From SVTX01 sp045660325 (GTDB lineage Bacteria > Bacillota > Clostridia > Oscillospirales > CAG-272), in NCBI GenBank assembly GCA_045660325.1, contig JAZRDO010000010.1, positions 1 through 21,482 on the forward strand: a stretch of DNA of 21,482 bases, written 5' to 3'. The notes below the pieces were generated by a model. That model searched no databases. It was given only the letters and a program-made list of their open reading frames with translations, and was not told where the DNA came from. Positions 15,970-21,482 of this stretch are shown piece by piece (positions within the stretch are counted from its first letter, which is position 1; each line of letters starts with the position of its first letter). The translations under genes and the position numbers were made by a program.

Positions 15970-17082
15970 ATGACAAAGATTGATATTTTCTCGGGCTTTC
16001 TCGGCGCGGGAAAGACGACCTTTATAAAGAAGCTTATTGAGGAAGCATATAAGGGCGAGAAGCTCGTTCTCATTGAAAACGAATTCGGTACTATCGGTAT
16101 TGATAGCGGATTTTTGCAGGAGGCGGGAATAGAGATAAACGAGATGAACTCGGGTTGTATCTGCTGCTCGCTTGTTGGCGATTTCTCAAAGGCGCTTGCA
16201 AACGTTATTGAGGAATATAAGCCGGATCGAATTTTAATCGAGCCCTCGGGCGTAGGAAAGCTTTCTGATGTTATTAAGGCGGCAGAGAGTGCAATTGACC
16301 ACGGCGCAGCTCTTAACGGCTTTACGACAATTGTAGACGCTACAAAGTGTAAGATGTATATGAAGAACTTCGGCGAGTTCTTCAACGATCAGGTTGCAAA
16401 TGCGGGATGTATCGTACTTAGCCACACCGACAAGCTCAGTGAGGCAAAAATTACGGAATGTGTTAATATGCTCCGCGAAAAAAATCCCAATGCCGTTATT
16501 GTAACAACACCGTGGGGACAGCTTTCGGGCGACCAGCTTATTTCCGCTATGGAGAGAGAGGATACACTCGAAGCGGAGCTTCATAAGCTCGCTCACGAGC
16601 ATCACCATCACGAGCATCACCATCACGACGAGCATTGCGAATGCGGATGTCACGATCATGAGCATCACGACCACCATCACCACGATGAACATTGCGAATG
16701 CGGATGCCACGATCACGATCATCACGAGCATCACCATCACGACGAGCACTGTGATTGCGGATGCCACGATCACGACCATCATCACCACCATCATCACGCC
16801 GACGAGGTGTTCACAAGCTGGGGCATTGAGACAAACAAGAAGTTTGATGCCGCGGAGCTTGAAGCAAAGCTTAAAGAGCTTGAGAACTCCGATAAGTACG
16901 GTATTATCCTTCGTGCGAAGGGAATTGTCGCATCGGTTGACGGAAGATGGATCAACTTTGACTATATCCCCGGCGAGCCCGACGTAAGATACGGTGTTTC
17001 TTCCGTAATCGGCCGTCTTTGTGTAATCGGTTCTAAGATCAACGAGCACGAGATTGCTCATCTTTTCGGTATGGAGGCGTAA
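15970..17082 (+). CDS. CobW-like (COG0523) GTPase with His/Cys-rich repeats
   Basis: G3E-family P-loop GTPase of 370 residues, a probable metallochaperone. It has Walker A GFLGAGKTT (9-17), the switch segment ENEFG (36-40), the hallmark metal-binding CICC (63-66, a GCxCC-type motif) and E91-P-S-G94. The base-specificity motif NKxD is replaced by SHTD (151-154). Residues 209-276 hold 37 His and 9 Cys, including three 19-residue repeats with the core HCxCGCH; this can bind many metal ions, most plausibly zinc. A CobW C-terminal-like domain (285-370) follows. The next gene, a second GTPase, starts one base after its stop. Which protein receives the metal is unknown, and no Zur box was seen. Confidence 0.88.
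   Translation: MTKIDIFSGFLGAGKTTFIKKLIEEAYKGEKLVLIENEFGTIGIDSGFLQEAGIEINEMNSGCICCSLVGDFSKALANVIEEYKPDRILIEPSGVGKLSDVIKAAESAIDHGAALNGFTTIVDATKCKMYMKNFGEFFNDQVANAGCIVLSHTDKLSEAKITECVNMLREKNPNAVIVTTPWGQLSGDQLISAMEREDTLEAELHKLAHEHHHHEHHHHDEHCECGCHDHEHHDHHHHDEHCECGCHDHDHHEHHHHDEHCDCGCHDHDHHHHHHHADEVFTSWGIETNKKFDAAELEAKLKELENSDKYGIILRAKGIVASVDGRWINFDYIPGEPDVRYGVSSVIGRLCVIGSKINEHEIAHLFGMEA
16615..16785 (+). repeat. Three in-frame 57-bp tandem repeats (His/Cys array)
   Basis: Three consecutive units of 57 bases encode residues 216-234, 235-253 and 254-272 of the GTPase. Each reads HHHHDEHC(E/D)CGCHDH with a variable His-rich tail. The units are nearly identical in DNA, differing mostly at synonymous sites, which points to recent duplication and makes the copy number prone to slippage. 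Further His codons extend the array to 16797. Confidence 0.9.
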
Positions 17083-17083
17083 T

Positions 17084-18037
17084 ATGGCGAATACACCCAA
17101 TATTCCTGTATATCTCTTTACAGGCTTTCTTGAGGGCGGTAAGACTCATATAATTCAGGAGTCAATGTCCGACGAACGCTTCAATACAGGAGAGAAGACA
17201 CTTATAATTATGTGCGAGGAGGGAATTGAGGAGCTTGATCCCACCCTCTTTAGTGGCAAGAACGTATATATGGCAACTATCGAGGATGAATCGGACGTAA
17301 CTGCCGAGAATCTTCTCAAGTGCGCAGGCGGACACAAGATTGACCGTGTAATTATTGAGTACAACGGTATGTGGATGCTCAATACCCTTTATGAGAATCT
17401 CCCTGAGGATTGGTTTATCTTCCAAAATATGATGTTTGCCGACGCGAATACGTTCTTTGTATACAATCAGAATATGAGAAGCCTTATGTTTGACAAGCTT
17501 CTCGGCTGTGAAATGATCGTTCTCAACCGTACTCCCGATAATATTGATAAGGATGAGGTTCATAAGATCGTACGCGGTGTATCAAAGCGCGCAGCTATTA
17601 CCTATGACTATCCCGACGGACATGTTGAATACGATGAAATTGAAGACCCTCTGCCTTTTGATATTGATGCCGACGTAATTGAAATTCAGGACGACGATTA
17701 CGCTATCTGGTATCGCGATCTTGGCGAGGAAATGATGAAGTATGAAAATAAGACTGTTAAATTCAAGGGTATCGTTGCCCGCGACCTGAAGCTTGGTAAG
17801 GACGGTCTTGTGATCGGTAGACACGTTATGACCTGCTGTGCGGATGATATTGCGTATAACGGACTCGTTTGCCGCTTTAAATCCAATGTGGCTTATAAGA
17901 CTCGCGATTGGATTACGGTTACGGGTATAATTAGAATTGAAAAGCATAAGATGTACGGCCGTCAGGGTCCCGTTATTTATGCACTTGAGAGCGCATATAC
18001 CGATAAGCCCAAGCAAGAGGTTGCGACATTCTACTGA
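17084..18037 (+). CDS. CobW-like P-loop protein fused to a YcgQ/DUF1980-like domain
   Basis: Protein of 317 residues. The N-terminal half resembles G3E GTPases: Walker A GFLEGGKT (14-21) and IEYNG (91-95), in the place of the ExxG motif. The metal motif CxCC is absent, and NKxD is replaced by NRTP (148-151). Residues 220-305 look like the C-terminal domain of the YcgQ/DUF1980 (TIGR03943) family: KTVKFKGIVARD, then GRHVMTCCADD (245-255) with the paired C251-C252, and WITVTGIIR. That family is often paired with a permease (YcgR) not present here. The start at 17084 has GGAGG six bases upstream, located inside the previous gene, and only one base separates the genes. A metal-delivery partner role is inferred. 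Confidence 0.75.
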   Translation: MANTPNIPVYLFTGFLEGGKTHIIQESMSDERFNTGEKTLIIMCEEGIEELDPTLFSGKNVYMATIEDESDVTAENLLKCAGGHKIDRVIIEYNGMWMLNTLYENLPEDWFIFQNMMFADANTFFVYNQNMRSLMFDKLLGCEMIVLNRTPDNIDKDEVHKIVRGVSKRAAITYDYPDGHVEYDEIEDPLPFDIDADVIEIQDDDYAIWYRDLGEEMMKYENKTVKFKGIVARDLKLGKDGLVIGRHVMTCCADDIAYNGLVCRFKSNVAYKTRDWITVTGIIRIEKHKMYGRQGPVIYALESAYTDKPKQEVATFY

Positions 18038-18053
18038 TAAATAGAGGTAAAGT

Positions 18054-18695
18054 ATGAAGCTTGGTAATATTATGATATTCGGCGATAGCTATTCCACGTA
18101 TGAGGGATATATTCCCGAGGGCTTTGCCGTATATTATTCAGGACACCGCGAGCTGCCGCCCGATGTTTTTAACGTAAAGCGTACGTGGTGGGGAAGAATT
18201 CTCGAAGCGACGGATTCTACGCTTATTCAAAATAATAGCTGGTCGGGATCTACGCTTGGTAATACGGGCTATAATAACACGGATTGCTCGCAAAGCTCTT
18301 CATTCATTTATAGATTTGAAAAGCTTTGGAATGAAGGCTTTTTTGAGAAGAACAGAATTGATACGCTTTTTGTTTTCGGTGGAACTAATGATAGCTGGTC
18401 GGAAGCTCCTTTGGGTGAGCTAAAGCTTGATAATTTTGAAAAGAGAGATCTTTTCTCCGTTTTACCTGCAATAAGCTACTTTGCAGATACACTCAAGGAA
18501 AGGCTTCCTGACACAAGGATCGTTTTTATAGCAAACTGTGATATAAAGGAAGAGATCATTGAAGCAATAAGAAGTGTATGCGAGATTTACGGTTTGACCT
18601 TTGTCGGCTTATCAAATATCGATAAAGTAAACAGGCATCCCACAGAGCTTGGTATGGAGCAGATCGCAGGACAGGTGCTTGAGGTGTTGAAATAA
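18054..18695 (+). CDS. SGNH/GDSL-type hydrolase
   Basis: Predicted esterase or acyl hydrolase of the SGNH fold, 213 residues, soluble with no signal peptide. The catalytic Ser is in FGDSYS (S12). An oxyanion Gly is likely in NNSWSGST, and block III is GGTND (109-113). The catalytic His is in RHPTELGM (H195). The usual Asp three residues before the His is a Val here; D190, five residues before, may replace it, as seems common in this clostridial subgroup. The substrate is unknown, but carbohydrate acetyl esters are a fair guess given the glycoside-hydrolase-like gene upstream. It is the last gene of the dut transcript, 16 bases after the second GTPase, and ends at a terminator. Confidence 0.8.
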   Translation: MKLGNIMIFGDSYSTYEGYIPEGFAVYYSGHRELPPDVFNVKRTWWGRILEATDSTLIQNNSWSGSTLGNTGYNNTDCSQSSSFIYRFEKLWNEGFFEKNRIDTLFVFGGTNDSWSEAPLGELKLDNFEKRDLFSVLPAISYFADTLKERLPDTRIVFIANCDIKEEIIEAIRSVCEIYGLTFVGLSNIDKVNRHPTELGMEQIAGQVLEVLK

Positions 18696-18727
18696 AAAAA
18701 CAGGACGAATTTTCGTCCTGTTTTTTT
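18694..18727. terminator. Bidirectional terminator between SGNH gene and clpX
   Basis: CAGGACGA (18701-18708) pairs with TCGTCCTG (18713-18720) around AATT, with seven A before and seven T after. It serves both convergent genes. Confidence 0.93.
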
Positions 18728-18729
18728 AT

Positions 18730-20079
18730 TTATTCATTCACCGCTTCGGCGGGAGCCTCAAGCATAGGAGCTTTAAGAATAAGCGTAGGCTCTGCTACAC
18801 CGTTTACACAGTCCTTTGTAATAATTACCTCGGCAATATCGTCGCGAGAGGGAATTTCATACATAATACCCTGCATAATGCTTTCCATAATAGAGCGGAG
18901 TCCGCGCGCGCCTGTTTGTCTTTGAATTGCAAGCTCTGCAACTGCTGTGAGAGCATCGTCCTCGAACGTAAGCTTTACGCCGTCCATATCAAAGAGCTTG
19001 ATATACTGCTTGAGCACCGCGTTCTTAGGCTCGGAGAGAATTCGAACGAGAGCGCTATTGTCAAGCTCGGTCAAGGAAACGATTACAGGCATACGGCCTA
19101 CGAGCTCGGGGATAAGGCCGTACTTAACTATGTCGTGAGCCACGACGTCCTTGTAAATACCTGTTTTAGCGATATTTGTGGACTTGAGAGTATTAGTGCT
19201 TGGAACACTGTCAAATCCAATCGTGCGGCTTCCTTTACGCTTCTCGATAAGCTTATCGAGTCCGTCAAATGCGCCTCCGCAAATGAAGAGGATATTTTCC
19301 GTATTGATCTTGATAAATTCCTGATTCGGATGCTTACGTCCGCCCTGAGGAGGAACGTTTGCAACTGTACCCTCGAGGATTTTAAGAAGCGCCTGCTGAA
19401 CGCCCTCACCCGAAACGTCGCGGGTAATGGAGCGGTTTTCGCTGCGTCTTGAAATCTTGTCAATTTCATCAATATAGATAATACCGCGCTCTGCGCGTTC
19501 AATATCGTAGTCAGCCGCCTGAATCAAGCGGAGAAGTATGTTCTCAACGTCCTCGCCTACGTAACCTGCTTCGGTAAGAGTGGTCGCGTCTGCGATAGCG
19601 AAGGGAACCTTAAGTGTCTTTGCAAGTGTCTGCGCAAGATACGTCTTACCAACACCCGTAGGACCTAAAAGGAGAACGTTACTCTTTTGAATGTCGATAT
19701 CGTTCTCGTCATTTTGGGCCTTTTTGCCTCTCTTCTTGAGATTTTTCTTTTTGTAGAGGATTCTCTTGTAGTGGTTGTAAACCGCAACCGAGAGGGCAAC
19801 CTTGGCGTCATCCTGACCGATAACGTACTCGTCGAGAGTTTCCTTTATCTGAATGGGCTTGGGGAGTGTGTCAAAGGAAAGCTCCTCAACGCCGCTGTCG
19901 TGAATTTTCGTTTCATAAATAAGGTCGGAGCAAGCCTCAACGCAAAAGTCACAAATGTAAATTGCATTGGGAGAGGGAATAAGGAAGTTTACCTGATTTT
20001 CGTTTCTGCCGCAAAATGAGCAAAAACGAAGGTGTCCGTCGCCCGATCTACCCTGACCGCGATTATTAGTTGTTGCCAT
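18730..20079 (-). CDS. clpX: ATP-dependent Clp protease ATP-binding subunit ClpX
   Basis: AAA+ unfoldase that recognises tagged or damaged proteins, unfolds them and feeds them to ClpP. It has 449 residues. The N-terminal C4 zinc domain uses C20, C23, C43 and C46. Then come Walker A GPTGVGKT (139-146), GYVGEDVE (pore loop 1), Walker B IIYIDEID (200-207), the RKH loop (248-250) and the ClpP-docking IGF loop (287-289). A basic Lys-rich linker (110-120) sits before Walker A. The ATG follows GAAAGG, 26 bases downstream of the clpP stop, so the two form one operon. The C-terminal tail beyond the small domain is short and Ala/Glu-rich. Confidence 0.97.
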   Translation of the reverse strand: MATTNNRGQGRSGDGHLRFCSFCGRNENQVNFLIPSPNAIYICDFCVEACSDLIYETKIHDSGVEELSFDTLPKPIQIKETLDEYVIGQDDAKVALSVAVYNHYKRILYKKKNLKKRGKKAQNDENDIDIQKSNVLLLGPTGVGKTYLAQTLAKTLKVPFAIADATTLTEAGYVGEDVENILLRLIQAADYDIERAERGIIYIDEIDKISRRSENRSITRDVSGEGVQQALLKILEGTVANVPPQGGRKHPNQEFIKINTENILFICGGAFDGLDKLIEKRKGSRTIGFDSVPSTNTLKSTNIAKTGIYKDVVAHDIVKYGLIPELVGRMPVIVSLTELDNSALVRILSEPKNAVLKQYIKLFDMDGVKLTFEDDALTAVAELAIQRQTGARGLRSIMESIMQGIMYEIPSRDDIAEVIITKDCVNGVAEPTLILKAPMLEAPAEAVNE

Positions 20080-20105
20080 TATATCTACCTTTCGTGAGAG
20101 CTTTA

Positions 20106-20711
20106 TTATTCGTGCTTTGTGAGAATGCGGTCAACTATACCGTAGCTCAAAGCTTCCTCGGCAGTCATAAAGTAATCTCTGTCAGTATCCTTTTCGATCT
20201 GCTCGATGCTCTTGCCGGTGTTTTCGGAGAGAATCTTGTTGAGCATATCGCGAGTGCGAAGAATAAGCTCTGCGCGGATCTTGATGTCGGATGCCTGACC
20301 CTGTGCGCCACCGAGAGGCTGGTGGATCATAATTTCGCTGTGGGGAAGAGCAATTCTCTTACCCTTAGTACCCGCGGAAAGAAGGAACGCGCCCATGCTT
20401 GCCGCCATACCGATACAAATTGTGGAAACGTCGCACTTGATGTACTGCATAGTATCGTAAATAGCCATACCTGCAGTTACGGAGCCACCGGGGCTATTGA
20501 TGTAGAAGAAAATATCCTTTGTAGGATCCTGAGCTTCAAGGAAGAGAAGCTGTGCAACAACGAGGGAGGCTGTGGTATCGTTTACCTCGTCGGACAAGAA
20601 TATAATTCTGTCGTTAAGCAAACGAGAAAAAATATCGAATGAACGCTCACCGTGTCCCGTCTGTTCAACGACCATAGGAACGAGTGCGCTTCTTGTAGGG
20701 AAATTATTCAT
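20106..20711 (-). CDS. clpP: ATP-dependent Clp protease proteolytic subunit ClpP
   Basis: Serine peptidase that assembles into a barrel of two heptameric rings and degrades substrates unfolded by ClpX. It has 201 residues. The catalytic triad is S105 (GMAASMGA), H130 (HSEIMIHQPLGG) and D179 (DTDRDYF), with the same spacing as in E. coli ClpP. The oxyanion region INSPGGSVTAG (71-81) is intact. GGAGG precedes the ATG at good spacing. It lies between tig and clpX, the common order. A large inverted repeat fills most of the gap on its 5' side. Confidence 0.97.
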   Translation of the reverse strand: MNNFPTRSALVPMVVEQTGHGERSFDIFSRLLNDRIIFLSDEVNDTTASLVVAQLLFLEAQDPTKDIFFYINSPGGSVTAGMAIYDTMQYIKCDVSTICIGMAASMGAFLLSAGTKGKRIALPHSEIMIHQPLGGAQGQASDIKIRAELILRTRDMLNKILSENTGKSIEQIEKDTDRDYFMTAEEALSYGIVDRILTKHE

Positions 20712-20755
20712 ATATAAACCTCCAAAATGAATTTAAATCTGATTATTTTGAACTT

Positions 20756-20831
20756 TGCGCCGTACTGAGCACAGATACAACATTTATATTAATAAATGTC
20801 CCATTAAATGACCTGTGCTATGTACGGCGCA
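20756..20831. repeat. Long imperfect inverted repeat between tig and clpP
   Basis: TGCGCCGTAC (20756-20765) pairs with GTACGGCGCA (20822-20831). After a 3x3 internal loop, GCACAG (20769-20774) pairs with CTGTGC (20813-20818). Inside is a second hairpin, ACATTTAT (20780-20787) with ATAAATGT (20792-20799). No U-run follows on the minus strand, so it is not a classic terminator. It may be an RNA-processing or regulatory structure, or a small mobile palindromic element. Confidence 0.7.
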
Positions 20832-20846
20832 TTGAATTGTATACTA

Positions 20847-21482
20847 TTAAGCCTTTTCAGTTACAACGGCCGCATCCTTAACGATCTGCATAGCCTTCTT
20901 AACCTTGATGTCAGCCTTAACCATTTCAGCGTCAACAAGCTCGCGAACCTTGTCAGCCTCCATATTGTAAGCTGTAGCGATAGAGTCGAATTCAGCGTTA
21001 AGCTCTTCTTCGGTAACCTCTACGTTCTCGAGAGTTGCAACTGTTTCAAGGCAAAGACGAGCGCGAACCTGCTTTTCAGCCTGAGGACGAAGCTGCTCGC
21101 GGAGCTTATCGAGATCGAGACCTGTGTACTTGAAGTACATCTGGAGGTCAAGACCCTGCATACGGAGTCTGCTATCGTAATCTCTTACGAAGTTTTCAGT
21201 TTCAGCAACGAACATAGCCTCAGGAATTTCAGCCTCGAGCTTTTCCATAAGAGCGTTGATAAGAGTTTCTTCAAGCTGGGAATCAGCCATGGAGTCGTGT
21301 CTCTTCTGAATTTTTGCCTTAACGTCTGCGCGATATTCATCAAGTGTATCGAATTCGGAAACGTCCTTCGCGAAATCGTCGTCAAGCTCAGGAAGCTCAA
21401 CCTTAGTTACGGAGTTAACCTTAACCTTGAATACAGCAGCCTTGCCTGCGAGCTCTTCTGCGTGGTAGTCAGAGGGGAAGGG
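20847..21482 (-). CDS. tig: Trigger factor (partial, 5' end beyond window)
   Basis: Ribosome-bound chaperone and peptidyl-prolyl isomerase that meets nascent chains at the exit tunnel. Only the last 211 residues are in the window; the frame is open to the right edge, so the N-terminal ribosome-binding domain and most of the FKBP domain are outside. The first visible residues, FPSDYHAEELAGKAAVFKV, are the typical end of the FKBP domain. They are followed by ELPELDDDFAKDVSEFDTL and the helical C-terminal chaperone arms. An internal Met at 21290 is not the start. It is upstream of clpP and clpX, as in many Firmicutes. Confidence 0.95.
   Translation of the reverse strand, partial: PFPSDYHAEELAGKAAVFKVKVNSVTKVELPELDDDFAKDVSEFDTLDEYRADVKAKIQKRHDSMADSQLEETLINALMEKLEAEIPEAMFVAETENFVRDYDSRLRMQGLDLQMYFKYTGLDLDKLREQLRPQAEKQVRARLCLETVATLENVEVTEEELNAEFDSIATAYNMEADKVRELVDAEMVKADIKVKKAMQIVKDAAVVTEKA

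Noticed and set aside
16615..16797. Periodic repeats considered as a CRISPR array
   Set aside because: The units are directly adjacent with no spacers, keep the reading frame and encode a His/Cys array.
17054..17083. Upstream ATG start for the second GTPase
   Set aside because: It lies within the first GTPase gene and would add ten non-family residues; the ATG at 17084 has an ideal GGAGG.
16234..17100. Long minus-strand open frame rich in Val and Met opposite the first GTPase gene
   Set aside because: It arises because the His-codon array reads as Val/Met codons on the opposite strand; there is no ribosome site and the plus-strand protein is clearly real.
14324..18053. Zur-type operator near the GTPase genes
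   Set aside because: I looked in the short intergenic gaps and at the dut promoter for a TCGTAAT-type palindrome and saw none.
20070..20642. Plus-strand open frame of about 190 codons opposite clpP
   Set aside because: It is antisense to a fully conserved clpP, shows no recognisable motif and has no good ribosome site.

Overview
The window looks like chromosome from a low-to-moderate GC Firmicute, most likely an uncultured gut-type member of the Clostridia. The evidence is a Gram-positive type PolC, the conserved order pyrH-frr-uppS-cdsA-dxr-rseP-ispG-polC, isoprenoid synthesis by the MEP route, near-consensus SigA promoters, and a tig-clpP-clpX cluster. No tRNA, rRNA, IS element, prophage gene or CRISPR array was seen. 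The organism call is inference from gene content.

Region 1 (1-11177) is a long co-directional housekeeping block. A consensus promoter (79-107) drives pyrH (UMP kinase) and frr (ribosome recycling). A terminator-like hairpin at 1479-1514 sits just ahead of uppS. Then follow cdsA (CDP-diacylglycerol), dxr and ispG (two MEP-pathway steps feeding UppS), rseP (site-2 protease) and polC (replicative polymerase). The block joins nucleotide supply, translation recycling, envelope lipid precursors and replication. It ends at a strong bidirectional terminator shared with the convergent gene downstream.

Region 2 (11178-13789) holds three separately arranged accessory genes. The first is a minus-strand leucine-rich-repeat protein (BspA/LRR_5 type) with a consensus promoter and no signal peptide. 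The second is a very cysteine-rich conserved clostridial protein of unknown role. The third is an HD-domain phosphohydrolase ending at a terminator.

Region 3 (13800-18729) is a tight five-gene transcription unit behind a TTGACA/TATAAT promoter: dut, a glycoside-hydrolase-like TIM-barrel protein, two tandem COG0523-type (CobW-like) P-loop GTPases, and an SGNH/GDSL hydrolase. The first GTPase carries three 19-residue His/Cys repeats. The second has degenerate G motifs and a C-terminal domain resembling the YcgQ/DUF1980 (TIGR03943) family. This GTPase pair is the most interesting part of the window and suggests a metal-handling module, probably for zinc. That function is inferred, not shown.

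Region 4 (18694-21482, minus strand) is tig (its 5' end lies beyond the window), clpP and clpX: a folding and proteolysis cluster. A long imperfect inverted repeat lies between tig and clpP. It converges on region 3 at a bidirectional terminator.
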